Below, in pieces: positions 10,275 through 20,749 of a stretch of 64,000 nt of DNA; within the stretch, counting starts at the first letter, position 1, and every line of letters begins with the position of its first letter. Both the position numbers and the translations under genes were made by a program. The notes under the pieces were generated by a model. The model was not told the origin of the DNA. It worked only from the letters and a program-made list of their open reading frames with translations, and made no database searches. Source of the DNA: Clavaria fumosa (taxonomy: Eukaryota; Basidiomycota; Agaricomycetes; Agaricales; Clavariaceae); NCBI GenBank assembly GCA_951802425.1, contig OX637794.1:930001-994000 (forward strand). The letters are read 5' to 3'.

Positions 10275-11264
10275 GATAGTCATTTAGAGAAGTTCAATCA
10301 GAGTAGCTGGTAACAAGGCAATGTGAGAGTCAGTGTCATCTAGGCCTTTATGCTGGCCTTGATAGATGCCTCATTAACCCGAGCGTGAGTGGGTGGGTGG
10401 TGAGGGGTTTGCATTCGTTCAGCAGGGCATGCAGGCGTGGGTGGTGAGCGGTAGTGACGGAGGGCATGTCTCTCGGAGCATGGTATGCGGAGGCGCAGTG
10501 CGTTTGGTCACACCCGAGTGCGGGTATATGCGGAGGTGGTTAAGGTGCCTCGCCCAGCGGAGCGTGTGGAGTTGCGAGCAATGCTTGTCATTCAGTGCAT
10601 TGGCCACAGGCCACTACTGATTGGACTACTGTAAACACATTTATTTTTTGGAGTGACTGTGAACGTGTCGTGTGCTCATCTGTGAAACATGTGATAGACA
10701 ACGCGTCGCATGCTCATCATGTGATGGACAATGCGTTGAGCACTCATCATGTGATGATAACATAAATAAACTGAAACAGAGATCTGTCACTTTCTTCTCT
10801 CTTCCATGCACTCTTCCTATAGGAATGCGACGCATCCAGCACTACACCTGCAGAGCAGTGCTGGATACGTCTTATTCCTGTGCTGCGGGCATTGCGACAC
10901 CCTCTTCCAACGCTCTTTCTCTGAGGTCCGAATCGTCCGATACTCTTTCTCCGAGGTCCGAGACTCTTTTTCTCAGGTGCGCAGTTTCCTATCAGTTGTT
11001 ACGACCCCATCCGCTTGCATAAGCACGACCCCCGCTCCGGACTCCGAGCTCCTTACCAACTCCAATCCGCTCCGCCGTAACTCCGTGTGCTCCGCTCCGC
11101 ACCTTCGTCGGACTTCACTCCGCCAGCCTTCGGACCGTTCGGACTTCGTTCCAGAACCTTCTCCCTCCATCCCCTCGTTCTGTTTACCATTGAGAGGATA
11201 CCCTTGACCCATGGGAGTTGCTTTTTTGTTGTTGTTCCTTTGTTCCAAGAAAATTGCACAGGCA
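10275..11264. repeat. repeat-rich intergenic DNA
   Basis: 10,380-10,640 is a diverged relative of 600-860, sharing GGTATGCGGAGGCG and ending ACTACTGTAAACA. Next, 10,660-10,760 holds three ~30-38-bp tandem units ending CTCATCATGTGATGGACAA. From 10,900 the DNA is rich in TCCG, with repeats of CTCTTTCTC(T/C)GAGGTCCGA. No convincing gene was found. Confidence 0.45.
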
Positions 11265-11470
11265 CAAGTGGTGAAACTCTCCTAGTAATTTGATAAGTAC
11301 ATTGTTTCACATTACTCCTATACTCTGTCCTTGCAGTATAAGTTTCCACCTGTATCTCCCTGCTCCTCAGTTCGAATATAACGTCTCTTGATCCCAAAAA
11401 CATCTCTGAGCTTTCGTCCTCACTGTCCTCGATGTTCTCCACGTCATCCGACCAACTCCGACCCACTCCG
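11265..11470 (+). repeat. dispersed repeat, copy 1
   Basis: The block contains AGTGGTGAAACTCTCCT, TTTGATA, TGTTTCA, TTGCAGTATAAG and CTTTCGTCCTCA. The same order with about one change in five bases recurs at 39,445-39,630. It resembles part of an LTR or other element, but no ends could be defined. Confidence 0.55.
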
Positions 11471-13822
11471 ACGGACTCCAATCACTTCGGAGTTGACTTA
11501 CGTTCTGATTCTCTCTTGGGTATTGTTCTTGTTTGATAAATAGGGACAAGTATATACGTGGTGGCACAACACATACGTTGAGGCCGCAGTCCCATAAGTC
11601 TCCTCCCTCTTGTTACTACGTTTCACCAATATCGGACTCTGACCGGATTCCGATAGAACATCTCCGCTCCGCTCCGCTAACCCCTTTGCCACTAACCTTG
11701 TTAGGACCTTGACATCAGTCCATACTACTCATCTATTTTTCAAGGTATGGGCTTTGCAGTCAGGCTAGCATGAGTCAAGGGGAGGGGGCACTGTGCGCCT
11801 TCAGAATTGAGTTTGCGTCTATATGCTGGCACGAGTCATTCTGCCTCCTAGGACTGGCTCTGGGGGGGGCATTATGCTTGCCGATGAGATTGAATGCTGA
11901 TCTTGATGCTGATTGGCCTCATCTCACCCCTTGAAGATAATAGGCATGTGTTTCCACCTGGAATTATTGCCATTGTCAGTTGTGCAGTACTCACCAGATT
12001 GTTCCATTGCAGGACATTTCGAAGACCCGAGTTGGGTCTAGCAAATGGTATGTACTGCGTACTTTTGTTACTCATACTGACCTTAATTACTAGCCCTACC
12101 AACAAGAAATCGCAAGCCTCTGAACAAAAAAGTACTAGCCCTACAGACGAGACCGAGTGGAACCTCCATAGAAGCCTTTTCACAGTACGTAGTATCTACA
12201 TCTCACATATCTCTGTGCTCATCTCATGGGTGTTTCCCTTAGCATATCTACAGAATTTCGATGCACCCATATTTAGATAGCACTTCTTTCTCTGGGCTCG
12301 GGGAGGACTGAACTGGCCACTCAGTCCTCTCCAAATGGCCCTACATACATTTGCACTCTTATACTTTTTTTATTCAATCTTTTTTACGTTATAACCAAGA
12401 ATTGTACAACTTAAAAATTCAGAAGAAATTCTGGTCGGTGAAAGAAATCATGTGACCTCTGCTTTAAATGTCACTGCCTACAAGGTTCGCACTTTGCTTC
12501 GCTCAAGCGGTTACAGTGTACCAGCACTAGTTTTCACACCAAACATGGCTTCCGTGTCTCCACATCAACACAACATGATTAAAGAAAATCAGAGTAGGTG
12601 CGAAAGCTTGAGAATTACCTTAGGAATGCACAGTAATTTTTTCATTAATTTTAAGGCCAGTGTATCAGTTGTATGAGCAGGCAGAAAGATGAGTGCCATT
12701 TCACTCGGAAACCGTTTGTTTTCACACCGTGGGAACAAACTGGAACACTCAGTCGCCATCGCTCGAATCCGCGAGGGAACAAGATGGGCTGCAAGGTTTC
12801 CTCTTTAGTTCTAAGGTCTCGAAGTAGAATTGCCGTGGCTCTGCTCTACTCAACTCACACCATTCAGTCATTTTTTGACATAGATATCATTCCAGCCCAC
12901 ATCTACACTAGTCCGTAAATATTGGGGTGGCCGATGTTTGGCCACTTCTGATGGGTCATCACAATTACCAACCAAGTCAAATGTAGAGGGTGGTTCCAGA
13001 CTAAGAATTGAGTTTCTTATCAGTCAGCGTTACATGTCACCATGTGACCAGAGTTGAAGTACTTCAATGCAGGTCACATTGTGACTTGTCACACCCCTTT
13101 CAAAAAAATCAAAGTGCATTGGTATTACCAACCAAGTCAAATGTAGAGGAAGGGTGGTTCCAGACTAAGAATTGAGACCTCTGTATTGTTGCTTATTGGT
13201 TTTTCTGTGTAAATGCCTCATAAATTATATAGCTGCAATTCTCTTATTGATCAAACATCATGTGACAAGATGTGACAGTCACTTTGATCTCCACCACTTC
13301 AACAATGTCTTCACTGATAATTCTCCCTTGTTCCTCTTATCGCATTGACAAACAGACAAAACAGATGAAATCACTCTATGTGTCTCTGCAGGTACAGGGA
13401 GCAATGTAAGCTTTTCTTGTTTGCTGTGCTTCGTGCGACAACTAAATAGCTCTCTAAAGGGCAATGATGACATTAACAGATCCTGGATTGCCCGATGTGC
13501 GCATCCGATTAGAAAGAGATGCTTATTCTTGTAAGGTGAGATTCAAGTGCAGATGAAATCAGGCCAACGCAATCTCACCGTTCTAGATGAGTGACCCCCA
13601 GGACAAGGGAGACCATGTCATAATGGTCCTGAACGTGAATCTTGTCTGTCCAGCAACTTCTGCAGTGATGGAATTTTGGAACAAGACTGATGCAAGTAAG
13701 TACTCATTCCAACTTCTATTCAAAATCAGTGGCCTGAGCATAATTTCCAGATTGTGCTGCATTTCGAGAGCTCATGCTTTTGTTCAATCAAAATGAAGAG
13801 ATGTGGACTAATAAGAAATATC
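11471..13822. other. long gene-poor interval with short repeats
   Basis: No gene is supported. A possible short spliced remnant lies at about 12,015-12,180 (plausible donor at 12,048, acceptor at 12,095), but it is too short to name. 12,845-12,955 is the inverted partner of 7650-7760. Direct repeats of ~50 bp at 12,964-13,012 and 13,124-13,176 share ATTACCAACCAAGTCAAATG and end in AAGAATTGAG. The rest is AT-rich with scattered short ORFs. Confidence 0.4.
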
Positions 13823-14010
13823 TGTTAGGATTGCTTATGTAAGCCATCCCAAAGTGCAGTTGTGGAGAAACTGGGGAGGGTTGTTGGAAGGTCACATGAC
13901 CTGTGGCTGGGTCGGATTATGTAATCATGTAAGATCACATGACCTGGGGCCTGGGCGCATCACGTGATCCGAGGGTCCGAGCGTGGGAACGCCGGCAAGT
14001 GCCAAAGCTG
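13823..14010 (+). repeat. truncated 5' LTR of chromovirus copy 1
   Basis: It matches the start of the 3' LTR at 19,844 and the minus-strand LTR ending at 24,822 up to CCGGCAAGTGCC. It then jumps to sequence that lies in early gag of the minus-strand copy. Confidence 0.8.
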
Positions 14011-14564
14011 TAGCCCAACCTATGAGGCTTGACCTATCTGTTGCCCCCTTTGATGGGCAGAAAAGGAACTTCTGTATGTTCCTCTGATCACTTCGCCTCT
14101 CGTTTATGGCGAACCCGACTACCTATGCTACGGACCTGGTGAAGGTCCTCTTTGCTTTGAGCAAAATTACTGGAGATGGATTCGCTGCTGAATGGGCGAA
14201 TATGAAGGTGGAAGAGATCCTGGGTAGTGGCGAGGCCGGAACCTGGGCAGAGTTTGTGGAGGAGATGAAGCAAGTGTTCGATGACCCGAACAACCATGCA
14301 ACTGCCCTTGCCGATATTGCAGGGTTGAAACAGGGTGCCACAACGGCACCAGAGTTCTTTGCGAGATTCAAGATGCTGTTCCGACAGGCGGAGTTGAGTG
14401 CAGAGAAGGACTCAGGAATCCTGGTCCATTGGCTGGAGTTGAACCTGAGTAGGAGGTTGGTGGAGAGGATCTATGGTGTCTCCCCGATGCCAGAGACTTA
14501 TGGAGAATGGAAAGTGCTGGCAGAAAGACTGGATGCCCAGCAAAGGTGATTTGACACGATAGTC
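14011..14564 (+). pseudogene. gag capsid region, chromovirus copy 1
   Basis: The frame encodes a capsid-like segment. Stops occur at 14,085-14,087 and 14,547-14,549; at both sites the minus-strand sister copy has CGA. The 14,106-14,549 frame is open for 147 residues. The gag start is lost in the LTR-gag deletion. Confidence 0.8.
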
Positions 14565-15359
14565 ATGGAACGGACACTGCGACCTGTGCAACCCACCGCA
14601 ACCTTTTTGCGACCTGCCGCAGCCCTCTCGTGCCCTCTGAATGTGGCCATGGGCCATGGATGTGCCCCTGCTGATGAGAGACGTTGTTTCCGATGCCACC
14701 AGATTGGGCATGCCATCTGTTTCTGCCCCCTGCCCAACATGCGTCTGCATGTCCCAAGAGCCCGAACCTGTGGAGTGCCAGGTACCCCCCGAACAACAGA
14801 GGATTACCAGAGAGAGATTGCGTTGCTCCAAGCAAAACTGGAGCCACTTGAGAGAGAAAGGAGGACTCTGGCTGGAGAGAAGAGTCGTTCCAGCCCCCAT
14901 TCCATCCCTGTGCCTGCAGCAAGTATACCGAAGTATACTATCTTGCAGCGGAGACATACCCAAATTGGGTCTGAGGTGAAAGAGGAAGTGAGACTGGCAG
15001 AGCACCCAACCAAGGTGCAGCCAGAGGTGGAGAAATGTGTGCCACGAGAGCTAGCCATCCAGGTGCACTTGGAGGCCCTCAGCACTGGCAAGTGGGCTAT
15101 GACGAAGGCCCTTGTCGACTCAGGATGCACCAACTGTTTCATGGATTTGGAGTGGGCGAAAAGAGTGGGCCTGGAACCATCTCCCTTGCTGAACCTGATC
15201 ACGATGTACAACGTGGATGGGTCACAGAACAGAGAGGGTAAAATCCGCTTTGGAATTGAGCTGCTGGTGAAGGTGGGCGACCATCGTGAACAGGTCCATT
15301 TCCTGCTGGGAAAGATCCAATCCCACAAGGTCATCCTTGGGCATGACTGGCTCAAGTGA
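14565..15359 (+). pseudogene. gag zinc knuckle and aspartic protease, chromovirus copy 1
   Basis: 264 codons. A CCHC knuckle C-x2-C-x4-H-x4-C is near residue 42 (CFRCHQIGHAICFC). A coiled-coil-like Leu/Glu/Arg stretch follows. The retropepsin motif Leu-Val-Asp-Ser-Gly-Cys-Thr lies near residue 186, and the flap-side Ile-Leu-Gly-His-Asp-Trp at the end. The frame stops at 15,357-15,359 with TGA; the minus-strand copy has the same stop at the same place, so it is ancestral or hit twice. Confidence 0.85.
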
Positions 15360-16286
15360 CACAACCCTGACATCGACTGGAAGAAGGCAGAGCTGAGCCT
15401 TACCCACTGCCCCCCACAGTGTTCCCCATCCCCTCGAGCCCCTGCACCCCTGAAAACGAGTACCCTCACATCCGCGAGTATTCCGGACACCTGTTTTCCC
15501 AACTCTGGCCCTACCCCCGATTGGCCCAGCTGCTACCTTTTGGTTTTTAGTGAAGCGAAGTGGGATGAGCTTCCCCACTCCTGACCGGACTTCGATATTA
15601 AAATCAAGTTCAAAAAGGACCCTGAGCACCTCTCCTCCAAGCTATACTCACTGACATGGCAGGAGATGGTGGAGATGAACTGTTGGGTGGATGAGCAGCT
15701 TGCTTCTGGATGAATCCGCCCCTCAAAATCCCCATATGCCAGCCCCTTCTTCTTCAAACATGAGAAGGACAAGCTGCGGCTGATCATTGACTACTTGAGG
15801 CTGAATGCACACCTGATCAAGGACAAGTACCCCCTCCCCCGCATCCGAGACACAGTGGATGTGCTTAAAGGAGCATCGATCTACTCTAAGATTGATGCAA
15901 AAGGAGGTTTCCCATCTATGCAGGTCTGGCCCGAGCACCAGCACCGCTGTGCCTTCCTGACACCCCGTGGACTCTTCGAACCAGCTGTCATGTGGTTTGG
16001 ACTGCAGAATGCACCTGCCACCTTCCAGCGCTTCATGAATCATGTGTTGAGGGAGGAGATTGCAGGAGGACATGTCCGGGCTTATGTGGATGATGTGATT
16101 GTGTTTGCAGAGGATTTGGCAACACACTGGTATTGGATGGATCGGGTCTTGAGGAAGTTTGGAGAGAATGGGTTGTGTCTCAAACTCAGTAAATGCAAGT
16201 TTGAGAAGAGTGAGATCATCTTCCTGGGGATGAAGATCTCTCACAACCGGCTAGAGCATGACCCAGCAAAGGGTGTGGCAGTCTGA
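15360..16286 (+). pseudogene. reverse transcriptase, chromovirus copy 1
   Basis: After stops near 15,580 and at about 15,709 the frame is open to 16,286. It has the Ser-Pro-Tyr-Ala-Ser-Pro-Phe-Phe-Phe segment, Leu-Ile-Ile-Asp-Tyr, the Lys-Ile-Asp-Ala-Lys-Gly-Gly motif A region, and the catalytic Tyr-Val-Asp-Asp box at about 16,083-16,094. It ends in TGA directly before an Asp-Trp-Pro-Arg-Pro segment, where family members normally have Arg. Confidence 0.9.
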
Positions 16287-17709
16287 GATTGGCCACGTCC
16301 TAGGAATGTGAAGGATGTCCAGAGGTTCAATGGGATGTTGAACTACCTCCGCCGGCACATCCCGAATCTTTCTGCCAGGGCCAAGCCACTCTTCCAGCTG
16401 ACTGGGAATGTTCCTTGGAAATGGGAGGAGGAGGAGGAAGCAGCCTTCCGAGATCTCTGTCAGGCACTCATATCAGCCCCGGTCTTGGCTCTGCCTCAGG
16501 ACGAAGGGAGATGGAAGGTAGAGATGGATGCAAGTAACCTGGCGACTGGTGGAGTGCTCTCGCAGCAGCAGACAGATGGAACATGGAGAGTTGTTGACTA
16601 TATCTCCAAGGCCCTCACCGCAGCTGAGAAGAACTACGATGTGTATGACAAGGAGTTCTTGGCTGTGATTTGGGCACTTTGTGAGTGGCGGGCGTACCTC
16701 ATTGGAGCAGATGAGACAATTGAGATCTGGACGGACCATGCAAACCTCCAATACTTCCGGAAGCCCCAGAAGTTGAAACCAAGACAGGTCCATTGGGTTG
16801 GGGAGCTCCAGTGCTTTGACTTTGAGATAAAGTATCACACTGGCAAGTCGAATATGAAGGCAGATGCACTCTCCCAGAGACCAGACTATGGAGAGATGGT
16901 GGAGGAGGATGCACCAGTGCAGGTTTTCCTGGAAACGGAAGTCTGTGTGTCGTTCACATCAGAAATGGAGACGCTACTCCAGAAAAATAGTGTGGTACAC
17001 ATACAGAAGCTGGAGGAGCTTGATGACAAGTGGATACGAGATCGTGCTGGACTCTGGCGAAAGGGGATAGTCACTTGGGTCCCCCTAGGAGCTCGTGAGG
17101 CTGTCCTCGAGTTTGAGCATGACCTCCCTGCTGCTGGACACCCTGGACCCCGGAAGTTGAGAGCGGCACTGGTGAAGGGTTATTGGTGGCCAGACATGGT
17201 GAAGGATGCGGATCGGTATGCCCAGGGGTGTGAGACATGCCAGAGGACAAAGCCTGACCATACCAAGCATGCTGCCCCCCTGCACCCCCATCCAGTTCCC
17301 GATGGTCCCTGGTCGGTGATCTCATGGGACATAGTTGGTCCCCTCCCCCTCTCCCATGGACATAATGCCATCCTTGTCATCGTCAACAAGTTCACAAAAT
17401 GGACACTGCTCGAAGCGATCAGGCTCAACCTCACGGGACTTGGAGCAGTGCGTCTCCTCTGAGATCGAGTGTTTCGGGACCATGGAGTCCCTCATAAGGT
17501 CGTGAGTGACCAAGGCTCCCAGTTTGTGTCTCGGTTCATGAAGGAGTTCTACTCTATGATCCAAGTAAAGGCAAACCCGAGTACGGCCTTCCACCCACAG
17601 ACTGATGGGCAGACGGAGCAGGCGAATCAGGAGATGGAGATCTATCTCCGGGCCTATGTGGACCACCTCCAGGACAATTGGGCTGAGTGGTTGTCGACTG
17701 CTGAGTTTG
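16287..17709 (+). pseudogene. RNase H and integrase N-terminal half, chromovirus copy 1
   Basis: The frame 16,308-17,462 carries RNase H (Glu-Met-Asp-Ala-Ser-Asn; Trp-Thr-Asp-His-Ala-Asn), the integrase HHCC zinc region (Gly-His-Pro-Gly ... Cys-Glu-Thr-Cys), and the first catalytic Asp (Ser-Trp-Asp-Ile-Val-Gly-Pro-Leu). After a TGA at 17,460-17,462 it continues with the second Asp (Ser-Asp-Gln-Gly-Ser-Gln-Phe) and the Glu of Gln-Thr-Glu-Gln-Ala-Asn. It is then interrupted at 17,710 within Ala-Glu-Phe by the solo LTR. Confidence 0.9.
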
Positions 17710-19138
17710 TGTCAGGACCCATGCATTTTTCCTTGCCCAAGCCGACTTCACCCACATCCACGAGCTTCTCGACGACCCTCTACAACCTCGCGAGTCCCTC
17801 TACACACTTCCAGGACCCACTGTCTCCTTCCGGAAGCCTCTCCAACCTCCCCCGCACTCACACGACACTCGCGACCACCATGCTGTACTCGCGATGTTTC
17901 CTAGTACTTCATCCTACGCGCATACTTCACCCAGACCCACCAATCCTATGCGTGACACACCGATACGCGTCTACTTCCACCAGCACGTGACTTGCCGCGC
18001 GGCACCCCCGACGCTACCACTACCGGCGCCAATACGTTACCCACGTGACTACCCGCCCGTAGGTCACCTGCGTCACTAGCGTCACCCACATGATCGCTCT
18101 TATGACCTCGCGACCTTAACACTCAAACGCGCCACCAATGGTCAGCTGTATGAACACTTCAAATATGCGTCCCTTCTTCTCCTCAGTTGTCTATAATTAC
18201 GTTACTTATGATCCGAGAATCCCTCCGTAGTTATAGCAATGTATATACTTATTTAACTAGGTCGCGACCCGTGACAGGTCATCTTCGCGACCTTACCTAT
18301 GCATACCTAACCCCTCGCGACCTTAGTAGAACACGCGCCTAGTCACTTTATGACTAAACATACCCCGTACTACCATAGTCTTGTCGCCTGGCGACCTCTG
18401 TACTTTCCCTTTTTCGTTATACTCTCTCTATGTACGTATATAAGGTCTCGCATGTACTTATGGTACTCCAGACTTGATATTGACGCATATTGGTTTAAGC
18501 TTGAGGCTAGTACGCCCTTTGAGCTTGGAACCATCGCGATTGATAGGTCTTGTCTCTCTTGGTGACCACAAGATCGCCAAGACACACTCTACTCTGTTCT
18601 AACTCGCGCGATCCAAGTATTCTCTATTATTCGTCTTGGTACTGATCTTAGAACCCTACAGGTTCACCCGTCGGTTGGCAAAGTCATCACCTCTGCCGAC
18701 ACATTCCTCAACACCGTCGCGACCACCGCGACCCTTCCAACATTGTCTATTTCTTTCACCTCGTCTTCTTCCTTCTCTACACTTCATCGGTCAACCTTGC
18801 GACCTTCTCAGCATTGTCACTTTCTCCCACCTCGTCTATTTCTTTCTTCACACTTCGTTGGTCGACTTCGCGACCCTCTCAGTGTCACCCATTTCCCCCC
18901 TCCTCGTCAATTTCCTCCTTTACACTTCGTCTACCGACTTCATGACCTTCCTAACAACGTCTTCCTCTTTTATACTTGTCTTTCTTCGCTCTTACATCTT
19001 CTCAGACGTCTTCGCGACCTTCCGGGACCGAGCATTCTCGACTGTGCTCTACAGTTGATTGGTCTTAGCGAGTTTCCAGCATAGGTCACCAACAAGTCGA
19101 TCTCTGGCACTACTATCGAGACGGGACAGGCCCTAACA
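17710..19138 (+). mobile_element. solo LTR, 1429 bp, with 5-bp target duplication
   Basis: It starts TGTCAGGACC and ends GGCCCTAACA, an imperfect TGT...ACA pair. It is flanked by GTTTG at 17,705-17,709 and again at 19,139-19,143. Removing it and one GTTTG restores an open integrase frame (Ala-Glu-Phe-Ala-Leu-Asn-Asn). The inside is rich in CGCGACC motifs and has no gene; short ORFs are incidental. No internal region of this family is seen in the window. Confidence 0.9.
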
Positions 19139-19143
19139 GTTTG

Positions 19144-19832
19144 CTCTTAACAATTGTGAGCACTCCGCGACAGGACAGACGCCTTTCTTCCTTGATTATG
19201 GACAACACCCTTGGAATGGGGGACTCTGCCCACCTTCTGAGGTGAACCTGGCGGCAGATGAGTGGATGGCTAAGCTCACGGAGTCCCGAAGAGCAGCCAG
19301 GGAGGCGATGGAGAAAGCGGCAGCAGCGATGAAGAAGAGCTATGATAAGGGGAAATGCCCAAGTCGGGAGTACTCTGAGGGAGATCTGGTCTGGCTGGAT
19401 ACTAGAAACCTGAAGATGGACTGGCCCTCTAAAAAGCTTGACAACAAGAGAGCAGGCCCCTTCGCAGTTGAGGAGAAGGTGGGACCTGCTGGGTATCACC
19501 TCAAGCTCCCTTGGGCCTGGCGCATCCATCGGGTCTTCAATGAGTTGCTGTTGACACCATACCATCCCCCTTCCTTCCCTTCCCAGAATCTACCTCCCCC
19601 TCCACCCCCTACAATTGAAGATGACCACCTGGAGTATGATGTGGAGGCAATCCTTGATGTCAAGAAGGTGGGGCGTGGGGTGAAGTACTTGGTGAAGTGG
19701 TTGGGATACCCAGTGGAGGAAAACACTTGGGAGCCCTGTAGGAACCTCACCAACGTAGTGCTGCTGCTCCGGGACTTCTTCCTTGCCCACCCTGACAAGG
19801 CCAAGCTAGCTGGTCGAGATGCCCAGCCTTAA
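19144..19832 (+). pseudogene. integrase C-terminal part with chromodomain, chromovirus copy 1
   Basis: Continues the integrase frame after the solo LTR. A basic helical segment is followed by the Gly-Asp-Leu-Val-Trp-Leu integrase SH3-like core. Near the end is a chromodomain: Glu-Tyr-Asp-Val-Glu-Ala-Ile-Leu, Tyr-Leu-Val-Lys-Trp-Leu-Gly-Tyr and Asn-Thr-Trp-Glu-Pro. This places the element among chromoviruses, whose chromodomain directs insertion to marked chromatin. The frame ends in TAA at 19,830-19,832. Confidence 0.9.
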
Positions 19833-20132
19833 GAGGGAGGTGATGTTAGGATTGCTTACCTAAGCCATCCCAAAAGGAGGAGTTGTGGAGAAATTAGAGA
19901 AGATTGTTGGAAGGTCACATGACCTGTGGTGGAGGATTACATAATCGGGAGATCACATGATTCGGGCCTGGGCGCGTCACGTGATTCGAGAGGTCCGAGC
20001 GTGGGAACACTGGCAAATGCCGAAGTGTTCGCTATATATACTACGTCTTTTCCATTCTTGTACCCTTTTCCCCTTATCTTAGTATTGTCGTCATGACCTT
20101 ACGCTTAAGTTGTGTGAGACCCAGTCTGATAC
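19833..20132 (+). repeat. polypurine tract and 3' LTR, chromovirus copy 1
   Basis: The tract GAGGGAGGTGA (to 19,843) precedes the LTR start TGTTAGGATTGC at 19,844. A TATA-like TATATATA lies near 20,034. The LTR ends at about 20,132 (GTCTGATACA) and abuts, back to back, the minus-strand RT fragment of copy 2. Confidence 0.8.
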
Positions 20133-20749
20133 ATGCTCCAGACGGTTGTGGGAGATCTTCATCCCAAGGAAAAGGATCTCATCCTTCTCAAACTCACACT
20201 TGCTGAGTCTGAGGCACAGCCCATTCTCTCTGAACTTCCACAAGACCTGATCCATCCAGTACCGGTGTGTTGCCAGATCCTCTGCAAACACAATCACATC
20301 ATCCACATAAGCCTGAACATGTCCTCCTGCAATCTCCTCCCTCAACACATGGTTCATGAAGTGCTGGAAGGTTGCTGGTGCATTCTGCAGCCCAAACCAC
20401 ATAACAGCTGGCTCAAAGAGTCCACGAGGAGTCAAGAAGGCACAGTGGTGCTGGTGCTCTGACCAGACCTGCATGGATGGGAAACCTCCTTTTGCATCAA
20501 TCTTAGAGTAGATTGATGCTCCCTTAAGCACATCCACTGTGTCTCAGATGCGCAGGAGGGGGTACTTGTCCTTGATCAGATGTGCATTCAGCTTTGAGTA
20601 GTCAATAATCAGCCACAGTTTGTTCTTCTTGTGTTTGAAGAAGAAAGGGCTAGCATACGGGGATTTTGAGGGCTGGATACATCCAGAAGCCAGCTGCTCA
20701 TCTACCCAATGGTTCATCTCCACCATCTCATCTCATGTCAAAGAGTATA
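20133..20749 (-). pseudogene. reverse transcriptase fragment, chromovirus copy 2
   Basis: It carries Ser-Pro-Tyr-Ala-Ser-Pro-Phe-Phe-Phe, a Lys-Ile-Asp-Ala-Lys motif and the Tyr-Val-Asp-Asp box. A stop at about 20,541 separates two frames. The last ~12 codons of the frame that appears to end at 20,091 are reverse-complement LTR sequence of copy 1, not RT. Confidence 0.85.

Larger units (their letters stand above)
13823..20132 (+). mobile_element. Ty3/gypsy chromovirus copy 1, degenerate, split by a solo LTR
   Basis: The copy runs from a truncated 5' LTR (TGTTAGGATTGCTTA at 13,823) through gag, protease, RT, RNase H, integrase and chromodomain to a polypurine tract and a 3' LTR starting TGTTAGGATTGCTTA at 19,844. 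A deletion joins the LTR interior near 14,010 directly to gag, removing the gag start. Several in-frame stops break the polyprotein. A 1429-bp solo LTR interrupts the integrase. No target duplication could be identified for the element itself. Confidence 0.9.

Noticed and set aside
11894..12280. 128-codon plus-strand ORF with hydrophobic segments
   Set aside because: Splice-like signals cut through it and no family resemblance or conserved motif was seen; kept only as a possible remnant.
20091..20132. C-terminal tail of the RT ORF ending at 20,091
   Set aside because: These codons are reverse-complement LTR of copy 1 fused at the junction of the two elements.
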